64,000 nt of DNA from JAXGMV01 sp040768445. Its GTDB lineage: Bacteria; Chloroflexota; Anaerolineae; Anaerolineales; Anaerolineaceae. A model generated the notes under the pieces. That model made no database searches. It worked only from the letters and a program-made list of their open reading frames with translations, and was not told the origin of the DNA. The DNA lies in assembly GCA_040768445.1 (NCBI GenBank), contig JAXGMV010000001.1, positions 496,001-560,000 of the forward strand, given 5' to 3'. The first letter of the stretch is position 1. Every line of letters begins with the position of its first letter. A program made the position numbers and the translations under genes. Shown one piece after another: positions 15,840 to 23,950 of the stretch.

Positions 15840-17843
15840 ATGCAGAGCATACTCAACAACCTGCCTAACCTGTTATCAATACTGGCCTGGACAGCGCTGT
15901 GGTCCATCGGTGGCATCTGGATAGCCAAAGGTGCCTTCAACCTGCGCCGCAACGAGGTGACGCTGGTGGGGTTTGCCATTGGGCTGGTGATACAGACCTG
16001 GTTGGTGAACCTGCTGGCGCAGGTGCTGCCTTTCCAAACTGCCATCTGGCTCGCCGCCGTGCTCGTGCTGCTGGTTGGGCTGGCATTCCTGCTGCCCTCA
16101 GGCTGGCGTGAGCTCTACCGCATCCCGGTCTACCCTTTGCAATGGCTGGCACTGTTGATACTGGCGTACAGCTTCACCATGATTACGCGCGGGATGGCGA
16201 TCTTTGACGACTATGCCCACCTGCCCACCACTTCCATCCTTGCCACAGGTGATATCCCGCCCCGCTTTGCTCTCAATCCGAATGCCAGTTACGGCTACCA
16301 TTACTTTTTGATGCTCTTCGCTGCGCAGCTGATGCGCCTCGGCGGGTTCTTCCCCTGGCTGGCGCTTGACCTGGGCCGCGGACTATCCTTTGGGCTGGGT
16401 ATCGTGCTGACCGGTATATGGGTGCAGCGCCTGACCTTTAGCCGCCTGGCCGGTTTTGTCGGTGGAATGCTGGCGGCATTTATCTCGGGCACCCGCTGGC
16501 TGATGCTGCTGCTGCCGTCAGGCATGCTTGCACGCGTATCGAACAGCGTAGAGATGATCGGCTCTGCGGCACAATCAGCCCCCAATATGGCAGAAGCCCT
16601 GACCGGTCCCTGGGTAATGGAAGGGGCAGGCCCTTTCATGTTCCCGTTCGCCTATGCCAACGGTATCAACCAGGCCGGCATCCTTGCGCACGGTCCCAAC
16701 GGCATGATCGGCGCCGCCATGGGCACGCCCCTGTTGTTGACCTTCAACCGCTGGAAGGGCTGGCGTGGCGGCGTGATCTCCGCCATCCTTCTTGGTGCCT
16801 CATCACTGGTCTCGGAGACCGGTATTGCGCTCAGCCTGGCTGCCTGGGCCGGCATTACTTTGTTTGAAATGATCAGAACCCGTAAATTTGCCATCCCTGC
16901 CACGCTGCGTAACTGGTGGCTGGTACTGGTAGCCTCGCTGGTGATCACCATCCTGCAGGGTGGCACCTGGTCAGATGTTGTGTTTGGAACTTTGACGCGC
17001 CTGTTCTCGGGTGTAACCCCAGAATCCTATCAAACGATGGGGTTTGCCCTGGTGTGGCCGCCCACTGTCGTTTCTTCACACCTGGGCGTGCTGTCACTGG
17101 CTAACCCGCTGCAGCTTCTGACAGCAGCAATTGAGATCGGTCCGGCGCTGATCCTATTGCCTCTGGTGATTATTTACGGCATCAAAGCCTTCCGAAACAG
17201 GCGCTGGTATGAAGCCGCCAGCATCCTGGGCGGGCTGATCACCATCCCACTGCTGTTTGTGCAGTTCACCGGCTCAGCCGGCGTGCGTAACACATCGAGA
17301 TTGTACGGTTTCATCGGGCTGGCACAGGGGTGGGGTGTTCCTATCGTTTGGATGTGGGCACGCAAACGCTCAGAGACCATCAAAGCTGCCCTGGCGGTGC
17401 TGGGCTCGCTGGTGGTGTTTGCTGGCATGGTTCTGCTGGGCATTCAAATGACCGCTGCTCAAAAGCCGGTGCGTTCTTCGTATATCTCCCAGCTGGATGA
17501 ACCCTTTGCTGCTGCTTACTGGAATAAGCTGGATAAAAACTATATGCTGTTTGACTCCAACCCATACCGGGGTGTGGCGCTCTTTGGGCTGTTTACCAAC
17601 GCCGGCGAGACCTGGTTGACTCAAAAGCCTGAATGGGAAAAACTTTACGAAAAGCCCGACCCCTACGACCTGCGGGCTGCCGGTTATGGGTATCTGTACG
17701 TGGATAACATATACTGGTATGACATCAAGACGTTGGAAAAGGCACACCTGCGGGATGATTGCGTCAAACTGGTGAAAGAGGTAAAACACAAGCGGCTGGA
17801 TGATTTCCGCCGCCTGTATGACATCCGCACCTGTGTCAGATAA
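15840..17843 (+). CDS. Polytopic membrane protein, GT-C glycosyltransferase-like
   Basis: This 667-residue protein has about twelve or more hydrophobic segments and a soluble C-terminal part (residues about 545-667). An acidic FDDY motif (D123, D124) follows the third or fourth membrane segment, the position where GT-C type glycosyltransferases carry their catalytic Asp-containing extracytoplasmic loop. That suggests a lipid-linked sugar transferase or a protein with the same fold, but no family can be named with confidence. It is single, flanked by the M20 terminator upstream and a strong terminator downstream. The start at 15840 has no clear ribosome site. Confidence 0.6.
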   Translation: MQSILNNLPNLLSILAWTALWSIGGIWIAKGAFNLRRNEVTLVGFAIGLVIQTWLVNLLAQVLPFQTAIWLAAVLVLLVGLAFLLPSGWRELYRIPVYPLQWLALLILAYSFTMITRGMAIFDDYAHLPTTSILATGDIPPRFALNPNASYGYHYFLMLFAAQLMRLGGFFPWLALDLGRGLSFGLGIVLTGIWVQRLTFSRLAGFVGGMLAAFISGTRWLMLLLPSGMLARVSNSVEMIGSAAQSAPNMAEALTGPWVMEGAGPFMFPFAYANGINQAGILAHGPNGMIGAAMGTPLLLTFNRWKGWRGGVISAILLGASSLVSETGIALSLAAWAGITLFEMIRTRKFAIPATLRNWWLVLVASLVITILQGGTWSDVVFGTLTRLFSGVTPESYQTMGFALVWPPTVVSSHLGVLSLANPLQLLTAAIEIGPALILLPLVIIYGIKAFRNRRWYEAASILGGLITIPLLFVQFTGSAGVRNTSRLYGFIGLAQGWGVPIVWMWARKRSETIKAALAVLGSLVVFAGMVLLGIQMTAAQKPVRSSYISQLDEPFAAAYWNKLDKNYMLFDSNPYRGVALFGLFTNAGETWLTQKPEWEKLYEKPDPYDLRAAGYGYLYVDNIYWYDIKTLEKAHLRDDCVKLVKEVKHKRLDDFRRLYDIRTCVR

Positions 17844-17877
17844 AAGTACCCGCCGGCCAAACCCGGCGGGTACTTTT
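17842..17877 (+). terminator. Strong intrinsic terminator
   Basis: A 15-bp perfect inverted repeat (17842-17856 with 17863-17877; GC-rich core, A-tract on one side and TTTT on the other) begins within the stop codon of the preceding gene. It can act in both directions. Confidence 0.85.
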
Positions 17878-17987
17878 ATAGTATTTCAATGATTGAATAA
17901 TTTTCTTAATAATGCTACAATAAGGATGCTCTTCTGCTGGCTGCCCCCCTCAGTCAGTGGAAGGGCACTTTTTTATTGTTGCACCAT

Positions 17988-19067
17988 TTACTCTTCAGCG
18001 TAGCGGATCACCAAACTGCCAATTGGTTGATTTACAACCAGTCGGATGAGCTCTGTGGCGCCGTCAGCTTCCGGTGAACGAATCAAGTCATCGGTCTTTG
18101 TAAACGCATCAGGCTTGGTGATGGCGGTAATGGCGGTATCGGTCTCAATCTCCAGCGCTGTTCCTCTGGGGACGATAATGACCAGTTCACCAATAACAAC
18201 ACTTAGTTCACCTTCAAAATTGCCGTTTGCCGGCAGAACAACCTCAGCCTTGCCGACGACGGTCTCAACATCCAGCCCACTGAGCATCATGTCACGCAGG
18301 TCAACCTGCTGCTTGCCTACAATCAACTGGCTGTCAAGGTCTAAAAGTACCTGTGGATTGAAGGTTACATGCCACAGCATGGTGTCAGTTGGCCCAAAGG
18401 GCATTACCGGGTAAACCTTGCTGCCAGTGCTCTCAAGTGTAAGAACGGATTTGCCTTCTTCCTCTGTCAGGATATCGACCAGCTCTTCGTTCTGTCCAAG
18501 CTGCAGCTGTCCACCGATCAACCTGGTGCTGTCGGTTTCTTTACCAATCTGCATCTCACCGCTGATCGCCTGCACCGATGCCTCCAGATGTTGTGTGGTA
18601 CCTAATTCGTAAGAAACGGTTCTATCCACCATCTCGTGGCTTTGCAGAGGTGAAGCTACCGCCAGCCAGACGATGCCTGCCAGCAAGGCCAGTCCGATGA
18701 AAACGCCAATCACTGCCGAAGCAACTGAGTTCTTGCCAATCAGCAAGTCCAGCCCCCAGACGATCAGGAACACCGGCCACAAGCGGATGAGCATGTTCCA
18801 CGGGCTTACCTGCAACAGACCCAGGTTCCCCAGCAGGAACAGCAGACCCAGACCAATGAAAAAGACCGGACCAACAAAACCCTCGCGTTTGTACAGGCTG
18901 TCCAGCCCGCCGGCAATAAACAATACCGGCCACATGCGCAGGAACAGCTCCCACGGGCTTTCTTTTAGAAAACCCATTGTGTTCAAAAAGAACACAACGC
19001 CAACAGCAATCAGCAGCAATGGGAAAAATAATGAATGCCTTTGCTTTTCGGTTATTTCAGTTTCCAT
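17988..19067 (-). CDS. LiaF-like envelope-stress membrane protein
   Basis: The 359-residue product has four or five N-terminal membrane segments in two repeats (LFFPLLLIAVGVVFFLNTMG, then a second block ending in a WPVFLIVWGLDLLIG). These match the LiaI/LiaF-like transmembrane region (DUF5668). A soluble beta-rich C-terminal domain (residues about 160-359) of the type found in LiaF and the cell-wall-active antibiotic response family follows. In Firmicutes, LiaF represses the LiaRS stress response; here no LiaRS lies adjacent. It is the last gene of a five-gene minus-strand cluster, four bases after the PspC gene. Confidence 0.75.
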   Translation of the reverse strand: METEITEKQRHSLFFPLLLIAVGVVFFLNTMGFLKESPWELFLRMWPVLFIAGGLDSLYKREGFVGPVFFIGLGLLFLLGNLGLLQVSPWNMLIRLWPVFLIVWGLDLLIGKNSVASAVIGVFIGLALLAGIVWLAVASPLQSHEMVDRTVSYELGTTQHLEASVQAISGEMQIGKETDSTRLIGGQLQLGQNEELVDILTEEEGKSVLTLESTGSKVYPVMPFGPTDTMLWHVTFNPQVLLDLDSQLIVGKQQVDLRDMMLSGLDVETVVGKAEVVLPANGNFEGELSVVIGELVIIVPRGTALEIETDTAITAITKPDAFTKTDDLIRSPEADGATELIRLVVNQPIGSLVIRYAEE

Positions 19068-19071
19068 CTTC

Positions 19072-19524
19072 TCAATCTCCTTTGATTGCCCTGTATACGA
19101 GCAACCCGCCTACAAGAATAATTGCGAGAGGCCAGAAAAGCTCTTCGTTGAACCACTGCAGCCATGGGATATTAAACTGTCGGATAAGCATCACAATGCC
19201 AAACAGGATCAAACCCAAACCGATATAGCGGTAGGTTTGCGGATGCGGCTTCCTGGCTGCTTCTCCGATCTCCTGTCCAACCGTGCGGATACGCTCATCC
19301 AGGTCACCCTGCTGCAGGTTTTCGCGCTCTGAGCCAGCCCAGTTATCTGAGGGCATAACCACCCACAGAACCAGGTAGACAATCACGCCAAATCCGCTTC
19401 CAAGAGCCAGCAGAACAAATATCAACCGGATGAATACCGGGTCGAGCACCAGGTAATCACCCAGTCCGGCGCAAACACCGCCAATCATCTTTCCTTCTTC
19501 TTTACGGTACAGTTTTCTGTTCAT
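19072..19524 (-). CDS. pspC: PspC domain protein
   Basis: The N-terminal 60 residues are a classic PspC domain: short basic start (RKLYRKEEGKMIGGVCAGLG), the DPVFIRLIFVLLAL segment and an LVLWVVMPSD ending. A second pair of hydrophobic segments lies at the C-terminus (about residues 100-145). PspC is a membrane sensor of envelope damage in phage-shock systems. No pspA or pspF is in the window, so it probably works with the LiaF-like proteins encoded on both sides of it. Length is 150 residues. The start follows AAGGTAACGAG. Confidence 0.85.
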   Translation of the reverse strand: MNRKLYRKEEGKMIGGVCAGLGDYLVLDPVFIRLIFVLLALGSGFGVIVYLVLWVVMPSDNWAGSERENLQQGDLDERIRTVGQEIGEAARKPHPQTYRYIGLGLILFGIVMLIRQFNIPWLQWFNEELFWPLAIILVGGLLVYRAIKGD

Positions 19525-19559
19525 CTCGTTACCTTATAGTTGCAATTTTTGCGCCAACA

Positions 19560-20195
19560 TCAAGCATTTTTCCGAATAGCGTTAATGACCAGCAGTAATC
19601 CGCCCAGGATCAGCACAACCGGCCACAGGTAGTTAAGCAGGCTTTCTGATGAGAGGGAAATGATCAATGCAATTGCGGTCAAAATAAGGCCGGGGATCCA
19701 CGGCCAGGTCATCTTCTCGCCACCGTTTGGCAGGAACACCAGCAGGATAAAGGTCAAGCCCAGCCCAAGCATAAAGAAGGCACCGGTATCAATCAAGTTA
19801 GTGTTCTCTAAAACAATTACCCCACTCAAGGTGGTGAGGACACCAGCTGGTATCACCGCCCACCATTTCTTGTGGTCAGTCAGATACACATACCAGAAAC
19901 CGAGCGCCAGCATGCCGAGGAAGATTGCACCGCCGTAGTCAGTGCCGCGCAGGAACGGCAGGTTATCAGCGGCAATAACTGCTGCGATGCCCATCAAAGC
20001 AGCTGCCGGAAAAACAGCCCACCAGTTCTCCTTATTGGTGACCAGGAGATAAATGAATGCCACTGAACCAGCGGCAAACAGTGCAGACCAGATGACATCG
20101 CCAAGTTTTACGATATTGAAGTTGTCCAGCAGCAGGATACTGCCAAAAAGCAGCAGCCCAACGCCTGCCAGAATACGCCAGGTTTTTGTAGCCAT
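19560..20195 (-). CDS. Polytopic membrane protein of the LiaI/LiaF-like type
   Basis: This 211-residue protein is almost entirely hydrophobic, with about eight segments and short loops, beginning ATKTWRILAGVGLLLFGSIL. The pattern of a basic first residue cluster, a Gly-rich helix and a DNF turn resembles the DUF5668/LiaI-like membrane unit repeated several times. The start at 20195 is chosen over an in-frame start 66 bases upstream because AGGAGT lies just before it, while the longer version would overlap the neighbouring gene. There is no soluble domain. It belongs to the five-gene envelope-stress cluster. Confidence 0.7.
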   Translation of the reverse strand: MATKTWRILAGVGLLLFGSILLLDNFNIVKLGDVIWSALFAAGSVAFIYLLVTNKENWWAVFPAAALMGIAAVIAADNLPFLRGTDYGGAIFLGMLALGFWYVYLTDHKKWWAVIPAGVLTTLSGVIVLENTNLIDTGAFFMLGLGLTFILLVFLPNGGEKMTWPWIPGLILTAIALIISLSSESLLNYLWPVVLILGGLLLVINAIRKNA

Positions 20196-20226
20196 GATCA
20201 GTACTCCTTTACTTACATATATAGAA

Positions 20227-21024
20227 TTAGATAATTTCGATTGATCCAAGTCCCATGTCAACTTTTATGTCAACGCGGTTGCCAGCCGACGCGAAAGCAG
20301 CCGATTCGTACTTTCCGTCGGCAGTTTTTAGAAACCTGCCCGGGTTGACCTTGACGCCTGAAAGACCTGTGGACGTGTGAATGCGCGCTTCAACGCCTTC
20401 GGGGATGTAAAGTTTAACCGCAGCCGTGCCGCCCGTGACATGCACCTCGGTTTCACCGGCTGCAGCCGGCAGAGTTACCAAGGTATTGCTGGCGCCGGTC
20501 TCAAGTTTCAAACGTCTCACCTGCATCTGGCTGAGGTCAACCCTGGAATCATTCGCCCCAGTTTTAAGTGTTAGCTCCAGCAGCATTGTCGTGTTCAAAA
20601 GAAGGCTCCAATTGATGCCCTGCCCTCCCATGAACGGAAAGCTCGTGACCAGATCCTCAGGCACGGATAACTTGATATCCGTCTGACTGCCGAGATACTT
20701 GACCGTTTCACGCACTCCGCCCTGGCAATCGCCGCTCAAGATCAGGCTGTCATCACAGGATGGCTGTATAGTCAACTGGCCGGCGCCGTGGTTGATTTCA
20801 ATCAGCGCCTTCTCTGCGTTGCGACGTTCAATAGCCAGGTGTGTCGCCTCGTTCTGCACCTTCTTTGATAAAAGTTGCCCCACCAGCAGCCAAACGCCAG
20901 CGAAAATGATTAACAACGGCCAGATGAACTTACCAAAATTATGGATAATGCCCAGGGAATTCAACAGCAGTCCGGTACCAATGAGGGTGATGACGGCACC
21001 CCAAAAAATTTGGTTCTTTCTCAC
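20227..21024 (-). CDS. LiaF-like protein with C-terminal adhesin/stress domain
   Basis: Two membrane segments occupy residues about 6-52, ending in a LLIIFAGVWLLVGQLL helix. A soluble domain of about 200 residues follows, with repeated short beta-strands (LTLKTGANDSRVDLSQMQV, KLETGASNTLVTLP) of the DUF2154/LiaF-C or DUF4097-like beta-solenoid kind. Its organisation parallels the 359-residue gene at the other end of the cluster. The product would sit in the membrane with the beta domain as a sensing or inhibitory part. Role by analogy: modulation of a cell-envelope stress response; no direct evidence in this window. Confidence 0.7.
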   Translation of the reverse strand: MRKNQIFWGAVITLIGTGLLLNSLGIIHNFGKFIWPLLIIFAGVWLLVGQLLSKKVQNEATHLAIERRNAEKALIEINHGAGQLTIQPSCDDSLILSGDCQGGVRETVKYLGSQTDIKLSVPEDLVTSFPFMGGQGINWSLLLNTTMLLELTLKTGANDSRVDLSQMQVRRLKLETGASNTLVTLPAAAGETEVHVTGGTAAVKLYIPEGVEARIHTSTGLSGVKVNPGRFLKTADGKYESAAFASAGNRVDIKVDMGLGSIEII

Positions 21025-21064
21025 AATAACCTCCTTGTTATTAAGTTGTAATAAAGTTAGAAAG

Positions 21065-21580
21065 CTATGACTTACCCTTTACAAGCGAGCGTACAATCAG
21101 GTACAGCCCGAACAGGATCAGCAGCACCGGCCAGTACGGACCGAAAACTTTCAGCGGACCAAATAGTGACGCTGCAACCAGGAACAACACTGCACTGACA
21201 AAGATGCTGCGCATGCCGTCCAGTACTTCTTTGCGCTTGCCGGTTTTAAAGATGCTGGCGATAATCACGCCCAGTCCTGCAAAGCCCGGGTATAGCGTCC
21301 AGGCATACGCCCAGCTGGCGTAATCACCGGTCAGGTTCTGCCAGTACAGGATGGCGCCTGTTCCAGCGACGATGCAGGCCGGTACAGCCATATCCGGTGC
21401 ACCTGTTAACAGCCCAATCACCAGCAGTGCTGCACCAACAGCCAGTATGGAAATCGGCCAGGAATACTGGAAATCAAAAAAGGTTTTAAAACCCGGGATA
21501 AATTGATAAGCGGTGATAAGTATACCTGCCAGTATTAGCAGTAAACCCAGTCCAAGTCTTGAACGTTGGTTGGTATCCAT
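21065..21580 (-). CDS. Small polytopic membrane protein, first gene of LiaF/PspC cluster
   Basis: The 171-residue product has about six hydrophobic segments and no soluble domain, starting DTNQRSRLGLGLLLILAGIL. The start at 21580 is chosen because GGAGGA is seven bases upstream; the longer frame from 21640 includes this ribosome site and the promoter, so it is an artefact. It resembles the membrane unit repeated in the next four genes and is probably the promoter-proximal gene of that transcript. Confidence 0.7.
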   Translation of the reverse strand: MDTNQRSRLGLGLLLILAGILITAYQFIPGFKTFFDFQYSWPISILAVGAALLVIGLLTGAPDMAVPACIVAGTGAILYWQNLTGDYASWAYAWTLYPGFAGLGVIIASIFKTGKRKEVLDGMRSIFVSAVLFLVAASLFGPLKVFGPYWPVLLILFGLYLIVRSLVKGKS

Positions 21581-21607
21581 CCAGATCCTCCATGAAATTT
21601 TGTCACC

Positions 21608-21613
21608 ATTATA
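21608..21613 (-). promoter_or_regulatory. -10 box for the LiaF/PspC cluster
   Basis: The minus strand reads TATAAT about 28 bases upstream of the 21580 start, giving a leader of roughly 20 bases that contains the GGAGGA ribosome site. No good -35 was found at 16-18 bases, which may point to an activator or an alternative factor. The 274-base gap between this cluster and the CAP-LysM genes is AT-rich and has no ORF. Confidence 0.45.
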
Positions 21614-21863
21614 TACGGTCATTGGCATGGCAAGTTGCAAATATGCGCCAATGAGCCGGCTATATGTTTACCTATAAAACTACCGATAAATGCCCCCTTT
21701 AACACCTTTCATTACGCTGAAACAATCGCATATTTTACTTTCAAAATCGTTTGTTGTGCATCAATAAGATACGAAATAATGTACGATTTTTCAATCAGTA
21801 ATTCAACAATTTCCAAAGCAATTATACGCAATCACTAAAAATCACCAGAGATAATGGCATGTC

Positions 21864-21894
21864 TAACCCCTGCAGTTATCCTTTGCAGGGGTTA
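21864..21894 (-). terminator. Hairpin after the CAP-LysM cluster
   Basis: An 11-bp perfect stem (TAACCCCTGCA at 21864-21874 with 21884-21894) and a 9-base loop lie 20 bases beyond the stop of the minus-strand CAP gene. No T-tract follows on the minus strand, so it may be a weak terminator or an mRNA 3'-end stabiliser. Confidence 0.5.
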
Positions 21895-21914
21895 ACTCTT
21901 AAAAAAGCTCATCA

Positions 21915-22934
21915 TTATCGCGATCGGAATGTCGTGATCAGCACTGCTGAAAGACCAAGCACGCAGATGCCAATCAGCACGTACCCTGCCAGCCGCAGGT
22001 TGACGTCATCCAGTTTTGGCAATTTCGGTAGGAAAGAGCGCTGCGTGGGAGTGGCTGTCGGTTGAGGTGTTGCTGTGACCGTTGGCTGACGCGGCGTGCT
22101 GGTAGGCGCCAGGGTGCGGGTGGGAGCCGGCGGTGTGTTGGTTATGGTCGGTGTCATACTGGGTGTGAAGGATGGCTTGATCACCAGCTTCTGATCGGGG
22201 AACAGTACCAGGTTGTCAGTTGGCAGGTTGTTCATCTCAGCCAGCAGTGCAATGGTCAACCCATAGGCATCGGCAATGCTCCAGGGCGCCTGCCCGGGCT
22301 GGACAACATGGACCACCGTGCCGTCATTCCCCGGCGTGGAGGTGATCACACCCACAATCTGCTGGGTCAAGTCAACCGTCACGGCGGTCAGCGGTGCAGC
22401 CGGTATGGAAGCACCCGTGCTCGGCTGGCTGGCAGGTGACGATCCGCTGATGCACACATCCACGGTGTAATACACCAGCCCATCCTGCTCATATACGCCG
22501 GCGCCGATATCCACATAGCGGCTGTTAGTCAATACCAGGTCGCGATGGGTGTAGTCGCTCCAAAATGAAAAGACAATAACATTAACCGTGTTATTCAGGT
22601 TAGCGACCGCCACTGCTTCATCACAGCTCACGCTGCCCCCGCTGCCGTAGCCGGCTGCAATGGCGCGGGCTGTCTCATCGGTGCCACCAGCACCAGTATG
22701 CGACCAGGTGCCAATCGCCGCCTGGTAAGCAGAATGCGCCTGGGCTGCATTCATCAGTGCTGTATTTGCATTCAAGCCCGCCACACCTGATTGGGCGCGC
22801 AGGCTGTTGACCGCGGTAATCAGGTCATATGGTGATGGAATGCTTTGCTGTGCGGTCACACTGAGGGCAGGAAGCAGTACTGCCACAAGGGCAGCCAGTA
22901 AGATCAGGGCACGTTGTACTCTCTTCAATTGCAT
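21915..22934 (-). CDS. CAP-domain (SCP/PR-1) plus LysM surface protein, copy A
   Basis: The 339-residue product has an N-terminal signal sequence (LILLAALVAVLLPALSVTA) and a CAP/SCP domain at about 35-160 (ALMNAAQAHSAYQA, then SFWSDYTHRDLVLT and YVDIGAGVY). A LysM module at about 205-255 follows (VVHVVQPGQAPWSIADAYGL), then a Thr/Pro-rich linker, a C-terminal membrane helix and a short basic tail. It is probably anchored in the membrane with LysM reaching peptidoglycan. It is third in a run of three related genes. There is no Shine-Dalgarno; a TATAAT box eight bases upstream suggests a near-leaderless own transcript. Confidence 0.8.
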   Translation of the reverse strand: MQLKRVQRALILLAALVAVLLPALSVTAQQSIPSPYDLITAVNSLRAQSGVAGLNANTALMNAAQAHSAYQAAIGTWSHTGAGGTDETARAIAAGYGSGGSVSCDEAVAVANLNNTVNVIVFSFWSDYTHRDLVLTNSRYVDIGAGVYEQDGLVYYTVDVCISGSSPASQPSTGASIPAAPLTAVTVDLTQQIVGVITSTPGNDGTVVHVVQPGQAPWSIADAYGLTIALLAEMNNLPTDNLVLFPDQKLVIKPSFTPSMTPTITNTPPAPTRTLAPTSTPRQPTVTATPQPTATPTQRSFLPKLPKLDDVNLRLAGYVLIGICVLGLSAVLITTFRSR

Positions 22935-22942
22935 TTCAGCGG

Positions 22943-22948
22943 ATTATA
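22943..22948 (-). promoter_or_regulatory. -10 box placed for a near-leaderless transcript of CAP copy A
   Basis: TATAAT on the minus strand ends eight bases before the ATG at 22934. Transcription would begin at or within a base or two of the start codon. No ribosome site exists between box and gene. Confidence 0.4.
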
Positions 22949-22963
22949 CCTGCAGTTATTAAC

Positions 22964-23950
22964 TTACCGCCGCCGGATGGTGGCAAGGAACACAGCCACA
23001 AGCCCGACCAGACACAGAGCCAAAACCCAGAAACCCAGCGTTTTGCGGTCTACTAACCCTTCATCCTCGCCCTGCGGCAGCAGCGCCAGGCTTGTCGGCG
23101 CTCCGGTTGTCTCAGGTGTGGGTGAAGGCAATAACAATCGCGGCGTACGTGTGGGGTCAGGTGTGCGTGTGGGTGGGAGCGGTGTGTTGGTGATAGTCGG
23201 TGTGGCTGTCGCCGGGTCAGGCAGGCGGATATACAGGGTTTGCCCGGCATAAATCGTGGGTGCATCCTCGGTGAGCCCATTGATGCTCTTGAGGTTATCA
23301 ATGGTGGTGCTGTATGCCTTCGCAATAGACCACAGGGTTTCTCCCGGGTTGACGGTATGCACCAGGGCATTGTCAGGGCGGGCGGTCACGGTAGCAAACG
23401 GCGTGGCGGTTTTTTGGACTGCCGGCGCTACCCCAGTCGTGCTGCCTGCGGGCGCTGAACTGGTCGAGACAGCCAGCGTTTCCAACAGATAAGTTTGCAC
23501 ACCGGTGCGCATCACGATCAGCGTGTAATAGGCATAACCGTTCACAACTGCCACACCTGCGCCGACCTGCCCGGCAGTGTAACCGACCAGGGTGTGCGTA
23601 TGCCAGTAATCGCTCCACTGGTAATCGATCAGGGTTCTGACAGATGTGTTCGGTCCGCCGCCGATATTTTCAGAAGTGATGCCCAGGTCTGCCGGTGTCT
23701 TGCCATCGGCACGCTCATGCGTCAGCTTGCCGATGGATGCCTGGTACTCGGAGTGCGACTGTGCGATGGTCATCAGGCTGGCATCGACCACGTAAGGTGC
23801 CAGGTCATAATTCGCACGGTAGGCATTGACAGCGTTCACGAGGTCCATAGCGCTGCCCACCTGCGCCTGCACAACTTGCACCGCAGGCAGCAGCCAGCCG
23901 GCAGCCAGGAGAAGCACTGCGAGGATACGCAGCAGCAGCCTGTTATTCAT
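22964..23950 (-). CDS. CAP-domain plus LysM surface protein, copy B
   Basis: The layout is that of its neighbours in 328 residues: signal peptide (ILAVLLLAAGWLLPAVQVVQA), CAP domain at about 35-155 (ASLMTIAQSHSEYQASIG, then YQWSDYWHTHTLVGY), LysM at about 200-245 (VHTVNPGETLWSIAKAYST), Thr/Pro-rich linker with an ITNTPLPPTRTPDPT run, and a C-terminal membrane helix followed by RRR. LysM binds N-acetylglucosamine polymers. The CAP domain has no obvious catalytic set, and family roles range from lipid binding to unknown. The start overlaps the stop of copy C by four bases (23947-23950). Confidence 0.8.
   Translation of the reverse strand: MNNRLLLRILAVLLLAAGWLLPAVQVVQAQVGSAMDLVNAVNAYRANYDLAPYVVDASLMTIAQSHSEYQASIGKLTHERADGKTPADLGITSENIGGGPNTSVRTLIDYQWSDYWHTHTLVGYTAGQVGAGVAVVNGYAYYTLIVMRTGVQTYLLETLAVSTSSAPAGSTTGVAPAVQKTATPFATVTARPDNALVHTVNPGETLWSIAKAYSTTIDNLKSINGLTEDAPTIYAGQTLYIRLPDPATATPTITNTPLPPTRTPDPTRTPRLLLPSPTPETTGAPTSLALLPQGEDEGLVDRKTLGFWVLALCLVGLVAVFLATIRRR

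Noticed and set aside
22080..22180. Thr/Pro-rich linkers in CAP-LysM genes considered as microsatellite repeats
   Set aside because: Codon use varies along the linker and the reading frame is conserved in all three genes, so these are protein linkers rather than unstable repeats.
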